This document shows positions 23,201 to 38,200 of a DNA stretch of 64,000 nucleotides, piece after piece. Positions within the stretch are counted from its first letter, which is position 1; every line of letters starts with the position of its first letter. This DNA is from Maylandia zebra. Taxonomy: Eukaryota; Chordata; Actinopteri; Cichliformes; Cichlidae. The notes beneath the pieces are model-generated. The model was given only the letters and a program-made list of their open reading frames with translations. It was not told where the DNA came from and searched no databases. The position numbers and the translations under genes were made by a program. The stretch covers positions 34,945,033 through 35,009,032 of the forward strand of contig NC_135170.1 of the NCBI RefSeq assembly GCF_041146795.1, given 5' to 3'.

Positions 23201-26200
23201 TGCTACCAAAAACATTACCTCCTTGGCTATTCCGTCATCGATTTTTAGCTTTCCAAAGGTCTAATTCAGGGAAAATTGAGTATAATGACATCTAATTAAA
23301 TCAAATTCAAAGTTTGGTCTAAAGAGATAGTTAGCATGCTCCCTCCATCTTCCTCCAGGAGATATTTGAAGCGTCAGTGATAAAGCAGGTTCTGAAAATC
23401 ACCAAAGATATAAATCACAAGAGTCGACGCCCTGATTGTACCTTCAGTGGCTCTAATACGCTGTTGAAAAGGTGCAGGGTAACAAATTGTAAGTTAATCA
23501 GTGCAAATTTTCTTTAGCACCATTATAAATCATTGAATGATAATAAGTCAAGCTACGAGTGTGTGTTTGTGTGTATGAATTTAAAACAGCATCATAAACG
23601 CCGTTTTATGTGGCGCGTCTCTCTGACTTGTCCAAGACAAACTTCTGCCAAGGCAGAGAATGAAGGCTAATCTATAATCTATGCCTAATAATGTGGCATT
23701 TTATGAAAATTAATTTAGTCAGCGTGTCACTTTTAAAGCAAAAATACATCGTTTTCGCTAAACAGTCCCGAGAAGCTAAGACTGAGTCGGCTAGGAGCCA
23801 TAGTCACGTAACGACAATTTAGCCATTTGCTGGGGCTGAATCTATATTTTTATTCGCACACATACTCCCAAATATATTTTACAGACACAGAAATTTCAAG
23901 TTTAAATTTGTAAATTTGCAAGAAAAAATCTCCTGATCTCCTATTTATAAAAAACTAAAACCTACAAGAAAAAAATGGAAACATTGATGATGAAAGCTGG
24001 TGACAAATTTTCAATACATTTAACTGTAACTGGGTTAGATTTCTCTTATAAATTTACAAATTTACAACAAAACCTTTTGCCGTCCTGTTATGTGAATTAT
24101 TTTTATTCTGATGACCCACTCTATCCTCCCTTCCTTTGCCCGTGGACGGTTTGTGACATACCTTCAGTGGAGCTATTGCGCTGTTGTAAAAATTAGACCA
24201 GAGTAAAAGTATCATCTAGAAGCTTTCTGGGGTTCAGAGGGTTAAGCTTGTTTTGTCCTTGTGATAATATCAAGAAGAAAAGTTCAGAGGTTTTGGAGAA
24301 AAGGTCCAAATGTGGGAAAAGAAGCTCATAAAAATGGTTATGGATGACAGTTTGCATTACAGATTACACTTTGTACTGGCTCTTTTTTTTGGCCCCATAT
24401 TAAAATTAGCACTTGGCTGCTGTTGCCGTGTCCCTGTTTTAACTTCGGTTTATTGTCTCTCTCTGGCACAGATGGTCAAGCTGCAGGCCTGCATTAAATA
24501 TTGTGAGGAAGATTATTCCGCTGCCAAGGTGAGGAGCTTTAACACGTCATCTGTTAACACACGATACCATTTCTGCTCAGTATAGCATCAGATTAATCCT
24601 TATTATGCACAGCCAGACACGCCTTCATTAGCGTCACTTTCTGTTGTGTTTTTGTAGTCGCTGTTGGAGCAGCTGCCGCCGGACGACCCGGACTACGTCT
24701 ACAATATGGGCTGTTTGCTTTACCAGGACGGCAAGTATGAGGAGGCCTGCAGGAAGTTCATGTCTGCCATGCAAGTGCTGGGATACGTGCCAGGTGATCA
24801 GTTAAAAACACACATTCAGTAAGCTGTTCTCTATGCACTGACCTGAAATCAAAAGACAATTTATTTACTGTCACTGGAGTGTTTCTGGAAACCCAAAAAT
24901 ATTCACCCGTAACAGCCAATAAGACGACGCTGTCTAACCGCTGGAAGGACGGTCCAGTAACATATCTTCATCTGCTCCATCTCTATAAAAAAGCAATGTT
25001 GACCCAAACAGCTCCTCCTGCAGAAATAATCTTGTCCTTCATTTCTTATAGTTGGTGGCGTTGGGAGAATCCACAGTCTGTGGGAGAATCCACAGTCTGT
25101 GGGAGAATATCAGCTGTCTCTGGGTTTTTAATCAACTCCGCACTACTTTTTACAGTGGAAAGGGTTTATTTTTCAGGTTAACCGAAAATATTTGCAGATG
25201 AGATGAGTTTCTATTTCTGTTAAACAAAAAGAACCAGAACAAAAACTGGACATGACTTGAATTCATCATACATTTAAATAAAATTGATTAAGATAAAATG
25301 ATTGTACACCTCTGGGTTTTTGTGTCATTTTTGTCTCTTATTTTCAGCGTTGTCCTACAACATCGCCCTGACTTATTACAGCCTGAAGAACCACAATCAG
25401 GCCCTCAAGTATATCGGAGAGATCATAGACCGTGGAATCAAGGAACATCCAGGTAAAAATAGCTGTGATTTTCTCCTCTTTTAGATATTTATTATTTTTA
25501 GATCATGTTTTTGTCATCAGCATGAGGGTTGTTTTTTTTCTGCGTACCAGAGCTGAGTGTCGGGATGACGACCGAAGGCATCGACATCCACAGCGTGGGA
25601 AACACGCTGGTCCTGCATCAGTCGGCCCTGATCGAAGCTTTTAACCTCAAAGCTGCAATCAATTACGAGCTGAAGAACTGTAAGAACCTCCATCTGTTTC
25701 CAACACGTCACTTAGAGAGGTAGTGAGGTGGCAGACGAGCCCGCGTAAAAAAACAGTATTGATGACAACTGTGGCTGTAAAGTGAACCACAGTCAGTATT
25801 CAGACACCAACCACACAAGAGCTGAGGAACATCACAAACCTATCCATGCTGTGGCCAATCATAGCTATCTAAATCCTCTGTGAAGACACATGGGTGTGCT
25901 GAGAGCTGGTCTTTAGTTTGACTAACCTGACGTTAGCGGCTGTTTCTCACTGTTTACATTATAAAGGATGGATGTGGGTCCTGGGTCTGATAAGAAAAGC
26001 CATCGTAAAAGCTCCTTAAACCTTCCCCTCAACCACAGTAAACACTTTCCTGGTGGATTAATCGCTGGTTTTAGGTCACAGTGAGGAGAACAACAAGCCG
26101 ACGTTAGCTAGCTATCACAAAGTTTTGCTCAGTCACATAGATATCAGTCCGCAGGCGGTTAAAGTTAATAATAACTGTAGTAAATAATGAATAAATGATT

Positions 26201-29200
26201 AAAGTCTTGAACCATCCCTCATTACTTTATATTTTGATTCAAATGAGCCAGACTTGTATTTTTTAAGTCCTCTTGAACAATAGTTCTCCAGCTTTCTGAA
26301 GGTCTTTCAAAGTTCTTATTTGGACAAGAAACAAGAAATGCAGCAAAGATAAGTGTCTGATTGCCAATAGTTTGATTTACTGCCAATGCAGTAAAAGCAT
26401 AAATGGATAGAAACCATCAGTCCTGGATTGGCCTCCCCAGAGCCCGAAACTCAACATTATTGATGCAGAGAATGAAACAAAGACGAGCTTTGAATGTCCT
26501 TCAAAAGCCCCGGAGAACCCTTCCTGAACACCAAGAGAAGAAAGAAACTAAAAATAAAAAAAAATTTGATATTTACCCTGTAGCCTAAAAATATTTTTGC
26601 ATAGGCCGCAATTATCAAGAAGAGGCCTGTAAAACTGTTTACGCTCGTTGTGGTTTCACATGTGTAAAACCTCACCAGTGCAGAAAAAACAGCGTCTGCG
26701 ACAAGAAACAAATCCAGAAGTTTCCACTGAGGTGAGTCTGGTGGCCAGGGCTCCTTAATGTTTTAGACCTTAAGAAATTTTGTGAAAGACGCAACATGCC
26801 ATGGTCATTTATTCATCAAAAAATACTCTGCAAAGCAATGAATAAATGACCATGGACACAACAACTGCACACCAGATTCTCCTATTCAGAGCATCTGTAA
26901 TAACATTAACAAAGTGCAGTTTCAGTCTGTCTGTTAAGCATCAGGTACTACTTTAAGCAAGCTAAAGCAAAACGTATGCATGTGATTAAACACACTGAAA
27001 AAGCCTTTGAAGGAGCTTGTACACTTTTACATTCAATGCAAAAAGTGAGCGTTTAACTTTGTTTGCCAAAAAGGTTAGAACCGAGGGACTCGAACCTTGA
27101 ACCTGTCAGTGTTGATGACCTGGGTCTTTTTCAGTCCTTTGAATTTTTAACTGATGTATGTGTTGGGACTGTGTTTTCTTACTTGACTGCAGGCTCAGTG
27201 CTTGTGTCCTAAACCAGGTCACAGCCGTAAACTTTTCCCTGTTCATAAGAGGAACAGAAACCGATAGAAAGAGATGAAAATCGGCTGCAAGAGAACTTGC
27301 AAAGCTTCCTTTAATCTTCAAAAGCAGGGTTGTAGTCCTTTCTTTCTCCACCCTCTGACACATTATCAGACCAAAGCTTTAAAGAACAGTGATCAGAGGA
27401 CGACATGCAGGAAGGAAGCCCACATCAAACGGCCGGCTCTGTCAGACGGACGGAGAGTCGCGTCACCTGCTGCATGAAACGGATGGAAAGATGTGCTGAA
27501 CCCAGCCTGCAGGGATGAGCTCAGAAACGTTTTTAGGGGACATCCCGAGCACGTTTTGGCTATATTGGACATTTCTTATTAACCTCATCAACACCACTGG
27601 TGCTGATTTGATCTCAGGCTTCTGCTGTCTGCGTGTTGAAGTGTGTTTCAGGAAGATATGAACCCCAAATAAGAGCCACCAGGTCACCGGAAAACCACTG
27701 TGAGAGAGGGTTAGGGTTAGTCTAAACACTCCTAGTTTCAGAAACTAGACGTTACTTGTCAGCCTTACAGGTTTTTGTTAAAAGATTTCCAGCTGGGAGT
27801 GCCAAACAGGAGAAAATCCTTTTAAAGGGGTAGGTAGAACCTAACAATAAGCCCAGAGGACCAGTGGGATACTTTTAGTCCAATAAGAAGTGATCAGAAC
27901 TTTGTTTTTCAGAAAAACCTTTTGTAGAAAAACTGTAAATGCTTTGTGGCATGTGTTACAGTTTTGATTTTATTAGATATTGAGCGTTAAATGACAGGTA
28001 GGTAGGGAGAGAGAGTGAGGATGAAAATCAGCTTTGCTCATGTTTGAGGAATTGACATCTGAAAACAGTTCCACGGGGCGCCTGCAGATGATGATTATCG
28101 ATTTTCCTTATGAGGTTTTCAAGACTCTGCGCTGTTTAAGTTTCCCAGGTTCATAAAGTTCATCTCTCAAAGAGAAATTTCTCAGAAAAAAACCTCTATG
28201 TGCACTGAAACGACCTGATTTCTTCTCTGTTGTGTTCCATGTGGATTCCTGCAGTGAAAACAGCTCAGGAGGCTCTGACAGACATGCCCCCGAGATCAGA
28301 TGAGGTAAGGACATGAAACTGTTTGCACAATCACGTTTGGAGGCCCCCATAAACACAAATTCATTACTGTTAGGGTGAAGACTTCAATCGAAAGGAAGGA
28401 AACGAATGACTCTGTGTTGTTATTCAGTAGTTGTCTGAATTAAGGCTGCCTGGGCTCGCTGAGCCTGACAGCCTGTAGATAACAGAGATTAATTCAAGAT
28501 TAGAATGGAGACGTAGGTGTGAAGGCTTACATGGAGGTAATGATGGTATTTTTATCATCCTAACATGACTTATTTAAAATTAATGTACAGATGGGACACT
28601 GTCCTTGGTCCAGCCTGTCACTGCCTCTGAGTCATGGCTTATGAACAACTAGTGCCCCCTAGTGGAAATCCATGCAAAGTGCACTGAGTCAGAAATACTA
28701 GGAAGTGAAGTTTTACCTAAATTTTTTACAGGCTGAAATTAATGGGACCACAGCAGCAACACTCAAATGAAATGGATCCAGAGTGTAAAAAATACACTCT
28801 TATTCTAGTCATTTATATGATTTAAAGTGTTTGTTTTTTGTGAATTAAATAATCGGTAGAACAGAACGTAAACACCATCATTTTACTGTTTATCACTATA
28901 GACAACCACTCATTGGGCGGGGGGCTTTTTTCTCTAACCTGTGCCTCCTTGTCTCTTCTGTCCTCCTGACTGTGACCTGCAGCTCAGTCTCAGTGTGCCA
29001 GTTTAAAGGATGTCTCTGTTCCTAATATGACAAAGGGAGGATCAGGGTGCTCATCCTCCTTAGTCCCTCCCACGTGAGATGTGAGCAGAGGAGGTGAGGA
29101 GGAGATACGAGGAGAGAGGAGACGAGACAAACACCGTCTAACAGAATGAGCCATCCTCGACTCTGAGCATCATTTTAAATGATGTCAATTAAATATGATG

Positions 29201-32200
29201 TTTGACATCATCATAAACTGTTCTGTTGTAGCCACAGCAGTTTTTCATGATCTCAGGTGTAACGGTGCTCGTGACATTTTTATAGTCTCGGACACTTTTA
29301 ATTAAATTCACCACGAGGAGCAAAGTGACCGTTTCCAGACCTGGTGTTTTTGCTCATACACAGAAACAGTGAAGGAGAAAAAGCTTCTTCATCTTTAGAA
29401 ACTGAAACAAGAATTTAAACAGGCTGTTCAAAGAGTCCTTCTCCCTCCAGCTGTGCCTCTTTTATACACTAACAATAAAAAAGAACAAAATGAGCAACTG
29501 AAAACTCACAAACGATGAAAGTTTGTATTTCTGTTGAAGTCTGTACAACTAGTTTTATGTGGTTCATTATAAAAGCAATCAGCCCCGCTTCAATTCGAAA
29601 AAGTGCAGTTATTCTTGTACACTCAGTGCAGTATTATGTACTTCATCTCCTATATTATGTCTACTTTTACAGGAACTGGACCCAGTGACACTCCACAACC
29701 AGGCTCTGTTGAACATGGACACGAAGCCGTCGGAGGGCTTCGAGAAGCTGGCCTTCCTCCTGCAGCAGCCCTCCTTCCCCCCCGTCACCTTTGGAAACCT
29801 GCTGCTGCTCTACTGCAAACACGAGGTAAGCAGCAGTATTTTATCTGAAGGAGACCAACTACAGCAGCAAAGACTCCCACTGACCTGCTAAACGTCAGGT
29901 CAAAGATGCTTTTCTTGATTTTCTGTCATGTATCTCATGTTCCAGCGGTGGATGTTCATATTAAACATAAGCAAAGTGTCTGATAAAGTCAGTGTAGCGT
30001 ATGTACAAGTACTCCCTGTGGGCCAGAAGCTCAGGCTGCTTCAAACACTCTAGTCTTGGCCCTGCGTGACGCCTGTGACGGTATATTTCCTTACTGTGAT
30101 CATCACATGCAGCTGCTTTTATAACCCGGTGTTTCTGAGGGTCAGTCAGCAGGTTGTCTTAAACGGCACTAAAAACAGCTTGTGTTTCAGATGAGCTAAG
30201 AGGCTCAGTAAAAAGTACATTTGAATAAAAGCAAAAATATGTGCATAGAAATTAGAACAATAGGATCCTGGTAATTGTTCCTGTTGCTGTAGCAAACCTT
30301 GAAAACCAAGGACATGGTTATTGACTTCAGGAAGACATCCCGCCATCCTGCACTAACAGTGGTAAATGGTGCAGCCATTGAACTGGTGGACAGTTATTTG
30401 GGGGTTGTTCTTGATAAGGCTCTGTCCTTTGAGTCACATCTTGCTGCTACAGTGAAAAAGGTTCAACAAAGACTTTTTAAGGAGGTTGAGAGGTTTCAAT
30501 GTTTCATCTGAAATGATTTTTTATAAAAGTTTTATTGAATCTGTTTTAACTTTCTGTATCATCGCTTGGTACGGTAATATGTCCCTGAATAATAAGACCA
30601 GACTTAACAGATCATCCTCTCTTTAATGATTTTCAACTGCTTCCATCAGGTCATCGTTATAGAGTGCCTGCAGTGAAGACAGAGACATAGATTAACACTA
30701 AACCATAAGTGTTGTTGCCATTGCACACTGCACTTTTTTGATGAAAAATCTAGGTTGTTTTCTCAGGCTTATATTATATTATATTATATTATATTATATT
30801 ATATTATATTATTTTGGAGTGTGTATGTGATGTGTTGGTTGTCTGTTTGTTTGTACGGACATACTGCAAATCAATTTCCCGTTAGGGACAATAAAGTTAC
30901 CAATAACCAATAACATCAATATGAAACGTGCTGTATTCAGCGCTATTTGGACTTTCAGACAGGCTCTTGCTGTGATCCAGCAAACACTGTGGGAAATAAT
31001 TTGTCCCACTCCACCGTGGCTTTAAAGGCTCGTAACAGCTCAGATTAGTTCAGGTAATTAGGTAACTGAAACAAGCAGTTTTAGCTCACAAAGGTTCAGA
31101 AAAAAAACATTTTAAAAAACATCCACGTGGCCAAACAACGCAGGAATCTCAGAAACACAAAGGAGCACGAGGAGGGAAACCAGGTGGAATAACCAAAAAC
31201 TGAGAAGAAGAAGACACAGCTGAAATTTATCAGGGTGTGGCAGAAAATTACAGAGGCGACAGGAAGTAGCTGCTGCAGATTACCAAAATAAGACAGAAGT
31301 AAAAACAAAGATAAAGAAAAGTAGACACTGAACCATAAAAGACACAAAAATAAATCTCACAAGAAATTAATCAAGAAAACATCTTTCACAAAAGCATCTG
31401 CCACCGTGCCAGTTTAAATAAGACAGATAAAGAATTTCTGACTTTAAGCATCAATATTCAGATCTACTGCTCCAAAAACACAGTTTTACAATTAATTTCT
31501 ATGTTTTTTCTTTACTTTTCCTCAGTAAATTAAAATTTTCCATACAGTTAGTTTTAATTGGCAGCCCTATAAACTCTGAACAGCTCCTCTCCCTGACAGC
31601 GCTCACGCTGACCTCATTATTCAGAGATTTATCGCCGTTCTCCATAAACACCACGACGCCTCTCTGTAGCATGTCAGCAGTTTCCACCAGTGAGCATCCA
31701 CGCAGGGAGTAACACTGTTTGCAAAGGGATTTGGACTCATGTGGTGTGAGTTCCAGTGGAAAGAGCTGAAAACAAAGAGCTGCAAGTCTTTCATTAAGAT
31801 GGCATTAACTTCTCTGCTGGACTTCTCACAGTACTTTGACCTGGCAGCTGATGTCCTGGCAGAAAACGCACATCTCACCTACAAGTTCCTCTCCCCGGTG
31901 AGTAACGAGCATCCTCAAGAGACCAGCCAGTTGATTTTATTCTAATTAGAACATCTGGTGTAGTGTCGTCTGCACAAATATGACTAGTAATAACAAAAAC
32001 AGTCATCTGTTTCTTTTTCTTTTTCAGTACATGTACGAGTTTCTTGATGCTTTGTTGACCTGCCAGACGGCACCAGAGGAGGTACGGTACAAAACACCTG
32101 ACACCTTATTAACAATAGGAAGCTATTTTTAATGATCTGTATAAAATCAACCAAATGTCCACATGATATGAAAGTTTCACGGCCGAAAAATATATTTAAG

Positions 32201-35200
32201 CTCTGTTTAAACTGTTCTCATTGAAATGTCGACTTCCAGCTTGGACTTGGATTCATGTGCAAGATTTTTCTGAGTCTCTTTGTAATGACTGTAAATGAAA
32301 CAGATCATTTTAGTGAAGTGGTTGAAATGAGAATTAGTACCTTTACACCTGAGCTGGAAAACAAAGAGAGTGCAGACTCCAGGACGGGGAAGGAGTTTCA
32401 GTTATGTGAGGGTGTTCACAAGTGAGACGAGACTGACAGATGGACCAATGAGGACGTTGTAGCGGTCCGTTGTGGTAAAGAGGAACTCTTTATGGCTCAG
32501 TCTACGTTCCCTCACCACGAGCTCTGCGTTTTGACTGAAAGCAGCATTGAAGACACATCCGCTTCCTCTGAGGGGTTTCTCGACTCAGCCATAGATTGGA
32601 TGAGGATCTCAGTCATTCAGTTGAGCTGCTGCTCCACATCGAAAGGAGTCAGTCAAGGTGATTCAGGCCTCTGAATAGGATGACTCCTGGACCCTCTCTA
32701 GGTGCTTCAGGGATATCTAACTGGGAGGAGACCCCAGAGCAGAACCAGGACACTCTAGAGAGGTTTTGTAATTTGGCTTGCTTAGGAACACTTAACCAGC
32801 CTCCTAGAAGAACTGGAGGAGATGGCTGGGAGGGGGGGGTCTTAACACCTATGCTTAGACTGCTGCTGCCACAATCCAGACCTGGACAATCGGCAGAGAG
32901 TGTATAGAAGGATGAAATTACAAAATAATACTCGTTATTGGAGTGCTAGAAACATGAACCATAGTACGTTAACCTGCTGAGCTAACCAGTCAACACTGTG
33001 AATGAAACACAACTAATGCTGTGGATGACAGTCGGCTGGAAAAGACCAGTATGATGGTTCAGCATCAGATTTGTTTTTGTGTCTTTAGTATCCGTCATGT
33101 TTCATTACCTGCGTTCTTTTTTCAGGCTTTCAGGAAGTTTGAAGAGATGAACGGAAAACTGGCGGAACAGCTACGCAAACTATCAAAGCAGGTTGTTTAC
33201 CTCACGCTGCTCTTTCTGTCTTACTGCACACAGCATTTTCACACTGCCTGTATTTTATTTTGTGGGGTTATATATCAGACATGCTTTTGTTATAGGAGTG
33301 GCGTTGTGGGTTAACTCAGAACTATAAAACGTGGTTTGGAGGCTGGTTGCAAAGGGGCTTGCAGTTGAACTTGCCGATTTCTTGCAGGACAGGATTGAAT
33401 ACAAATAAAATGTCTGTGTGAATCACTCATCTTCTTCAAGCTGCAGGAAACCAGGCTGACTCGAGATGAGGAACTGCTGAAGAAAGCCGTGCAGGACTTC
33501 GAACTGATGCAGGAAAAGTGAGGACACGCAAACATAAACACACTAAGCCGTGTTTTCATTTCCTCAATGGAAACAAAGCAAATTCAGTAACAGAGGATTA
33601 CTTTCTGATTGGCCGCATCTCTTCACAGGTACATCGTTGTCCTCATGGCTCAGGCTAAGATCTACTGGAACCGCGAGAACTTCCAGATGGTGGAGAAGAT
33701 TTTTCGCAAGTCGGTGGAGTACTGCAACGATAACGACACCTGGAAGCTGAACGTGGCTCACGTGCTCTTCATGCAGAACAAGTACAAGGAGGCTATCGGC
33801 TTCTACGAGCCCATCGTCAAGAAGCACTACGACAACGTGAGTGCTCAGGGCGGATGATTACCCGCCTGTTCAACTGTGGGCACCAAATGATGACAGTGTG
33901 ACGTCAGCTGTAAAAGCTGACAGTGTGCCTTTTTGTCCAGGTGGAGCAGTGTAACATACAAGAGTGTCCCTGCAAGTGCAAACCATCGGTAAACAAAAAA
34001 CAGACCAAACACCTGTTTCTCTGCCTCTGCAGTTTCTATCTGTGCATGAATCCGCTGTTTAGTGTGATGGTTTGCAGTGTTGTTTCTGATGTTGTACAAC
34101 TTCAGACAGTCACATGGCTGAAGGTCTGGAGTGTTTAACAGAGCGCACTAACACTGGACAACAAAGAGGTGGTTTTTAACCTGTTCAATTCAAACTCTGG
34201 TTCGTTTTGGTTTGTGCAGGTGTGAACGCAGTAATTGCACCAGTGTTGAACAAAGAGCATTTTTTTATGGTGTGAATGTGATCCATCCTCGATCTGAGCC
34301 AAAGCCAGCTGTACGTTGTAGGTTTTAGCTAAAATATTCTCCATGCTCTGTGCGGTAGTGCAGAACCTTCTTCCTGTATTTACTTTTGTTTCTCTCACCT
34401 CAGACACATCTGGCCAATCAGTAGACTGAACATTCTCATGTGGTTTGTAGTGACACAAGAAAAGAAATCAAACCCTGAGAAAAAGCTACAAGTTTACCAA
34501 CCCAGAGTAAACAGACTATAGCTGTGAAAACACCTGCAGGTTTCTTATATGTTCCAGTTCAGATTTAACCTCACATCAGTGGGATAATTTAAAGGTTCTG
34601 CTGCTGACTGAAAAGATTTCCTGTGAAATCATTGGTCAAGCCTCTGATCCATGTTGGTGTTTGCTTCTGTAGATCCTGAACGTGAGCGCAGTGGTCTTAG
34701 CCAACCTGTGCGTGTCCTACATCATGACGAGCCAAAACGAAGAGGTAACGTACAGACACGGTCACTGTCAGCCCAAAGGTGTTTCTATATAGTTTGTATC
34801 CAGAAGAACATGTTTATAACACACATGAAAGTAATGAAACTCATGCAAAGCACTGCTTTAAAAAACAGAGACACACCAGATGAGACAAAAGAAGTCAACG
34901 AAATAAATTAATTATCCTATTCCAGTTTAATATATATCAATGTAGAGAAAAAAGATGAAGCAGCATTTATATCCTGATAGAAGATTAGATTAATGTCCAC
35001 TGGGATGTCCTCCTAAAGAGACAGGGAGCACAGAGGATATCTGTTCAGACTCATGCACACATATGGTTATTGTACTCATTCTCTGCGATGGCCACTGTCA
35101 CTGTTGATTCTTTGTTATACAGTAAAGCCACAGCGGGCACTACTTTATCTCCACACTGACGGTGACGGAATTAACAAAAAGCCGGGCATGGAAACATGTT

Positions 35201-38200
35201 GAAATCCAGCAGTGCTGTTAGACTGCCTGAAAGTTCAGACAGCTAGCTCCAGCCTTTCCCCGCTGGGAGTCTGATCAGGTCCCTGTGTGATACTTTCATC
35301 CAAACTCGAGCTCCACTGTCCAGGATGGATGATTTTTTGGGGGCAGCCTTTGTTGTGTCTGAGAGTAGAAAGGAAAGGTGTGAGAGAGCAGCAAAGCCCA
35401 GAATCGAGCCTCTGCAATAACAGGACAGCATAACTTCTCTGACTGATGATCTCTGCGTGTCGTCCCGGTTTAACAGGCTGAAGAGCTGATGAGGAAGATC
35501 GAGAAAGAAGAGGAGCAGATCTCCTACGACGACCCCGACAAAAAGGTCTTTCACCTCTGCATCGTCAACCTGGTCATCGGGTGAGTCCCACACAGGAAGA
35601 GCTTTATGGGGACAGTCAGCAGCTATTTACTGTATTCTTCAGTTGTAATGAAAGGGAGTTACTATGCAATCAGAAATCAGTCCTAAGTATTTTATTTTGT
35701 ATCATTTCTGATGTGAAGGTTAGAGAGGAAGAACAAAAACGTCCTGCTTTCATCAGTAAGATCATCTCTGTGAAACCTTCTTTGCACACTTGTGTTTTGT
35801 CTTTCAGGACGCTGTACTGTGCAAAGGGAAACTACGACTTTGGCATCTCCCGTGTCATCAAGAGCCTGGAGCCTTACAACAAGAAGGTCAGCCATTTTTC
35901 CACCAATTGTATCAGTCAGATACAAAAGATCACAGAGACCTTCAGGTCACCGAGGCTGACCACAACATCGTCTCCTACTGCCCAGTTTAATGCCCCTGAT
36001 GTTTGACTGGCTCCCAGTGCCTACAGCTAAGAAAAGAAAATCAAGCAGGTCACCCTGGAGATCCTCAAACTGTGAACAACACTCAGAAGATTTTGATTCC
36101 AGTACTTTTGTAATCACGATGATGATTCAACCGGGCGATCAGCTTTAGTGAGAGAAGAGGTGCCGACTGTGCTTCCACTCAGGAACACTTCAAGTCTCCC
36201 TCCGCAGTCCTGCTTCTTGGACTGCAGCTGATTGGCCATCTGTTGGGAGAGTGAGCCTCCAATCAGAGCCTGGTGTTGGTGTAAGTGGTGTAAGGGCCGG
36301 GGCTAAATGCTTAGCACCGACTGAACCGAGTAAATCAGTGCTGGATGGCATCGTTCTTACAGATGGATGAAAAAAATGAAAACTCAAATCTTGTTTCTTT
36401 AATTTGAAGATTTTTCCTTTTCCCACACAAAAACGAGCAGGGCTCGTACAGACCACACACTTCTGTGTCATTTAACACTGGAAGGACACACAGCATAACA
36501 ATGCAAGCCTTTAATGGCTGTGATGGAAAAACACAGCCACAGTGAGGATGCTTGGTGGCCCAGGCCCAAACCAGCCCCACCAGCTGCAGGAGCAGCAGGA
36601 GGCACAGGAACAAACAAGCTTCATGGAGTGTTCTTTAATATGCTTAACACCCGGACAGTCTTCTTCACTTCCATGTCCACGTTCATGCTTATAGATTAGA
36701 GACTCATGCATGTAGTTTTAGATTAAGACTTAAAAAGAGAACCATGCACATGGACAGTTTTATCAAAAGCAGTCTGAACATTTCATCCTTCATGGTTTAG
36801 TTTTATTCATAAATCTGCAGTTTCTGTGCAATCTGACTCCACTTACAGCTCGTTGTACAGTCTGATGAAATCTAATCATGCTTTAGCTTAATTTAATATT
36901 AAATGCAGGTAATCCCACTTGCAGTGTTCGGACTTTGTGTCCAAGGATTAAAAAATATCTGAACAACAAATACAGTCCTGCAGGAGCACCTTCTCCAAGG
37001 CCGAGCTGCTCTTTTTGGGAACCTTTTGATCCCGTTTGGTCACAACATCAGCGGAGTCCAGCTGCAGCTGAGTCCACTAAAATCCAGCTGAGAACACACG
37101 CCATCATCCTGAGCCTGTCATCCCCTCCAACAATCACCATCCAGTCGCATCCACAGTGAAAGCAGCGAGCACGACAGGAATGTGAAACCTGGCGAGATGC
37201 ACGCCCATCACACAAGCTTCTCGTCTCTGGTTACTTCAGATCATTTTATACAGGAAACCGGCCTGCGTGGTTAAACTGTCACGACGACAGCTTACAATGT
37301 TCACAAAACAAATCCTGCTGGCAGGCGCTGAGGCGTTCAGTCTGGTTATATGTTGTTAATCTGTTCTGTTTGTGTGTAGCTGGGGACGGACACATGGTTC
37401 TACGCCAAGCGCTGTTTCCTGTCCCTGCTGGAGAACATGTCCAAACACATGGTCATGCTGAGGGACACCGTGGTACAGGAGTGCATTCAGTTCCTGGAGC
37501 ACTGCGAGGGTGAGCAGCCGTCACAAACACGCCTGCAGAAATATCTCGAGAACACACCGGTGTGACGACACGATTAATGGGATTACTCTGTTTCTTCAGA
37601 TTAAAATGTTCGTGTACGGGTCCCAGTTTTTAGTGATTGTTAACGTTTTGGTGATAGTGTAGTATCTTTAGTCTCTTCACACAGTTGGAAACCGCTGTAA
37701 GAGACACTGACCACAGCTTCAGTCCCCTTCAGCTCTGAGAAACCAACATGGTGGCAACTTAAACAGCTAATGTTGATGCTTAGAGTTATGATAAGTCCAG
37801 AAGTCAGAAACCAGTGAACACTGACGTGTGTTCGATTCAGCCACCTGCTGATATGAGCCTCTGAAGCTCATCCAAACACACTTTTTGAAGTTTTGTCCAG
37901 TGAATTATCAGGAAACGGATCAAACATTCAGGGTGTTACTGCCTGTTTCTGGTCCTCTGCGTCACAGATATTTAACTGCACATTATTCAAACTGTGATCG
38001 ATCCATCACAGTCACGCTGGGACTTTAGGTTGTTTAGCTGGAGTGTAAAATTGTGTGCAGTGTTTCCATTTTAAATGTTCTTGCTGATGCCTCCTGTACT
38101 GCGGTAAAAAGTCATTTTGTACTCCGAATGCTCTGACCGACTGTTTTCTTTGCTTTCCTGCAGTTTATGGGAAGGAGGTGCCGGCCATCATCGAGCAGCC

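Noticed and set aside
27706-27722. Telomere-like agggttagggttag
   Set aside because: Only two units, easily chance; not evidence of a former chromosome end.
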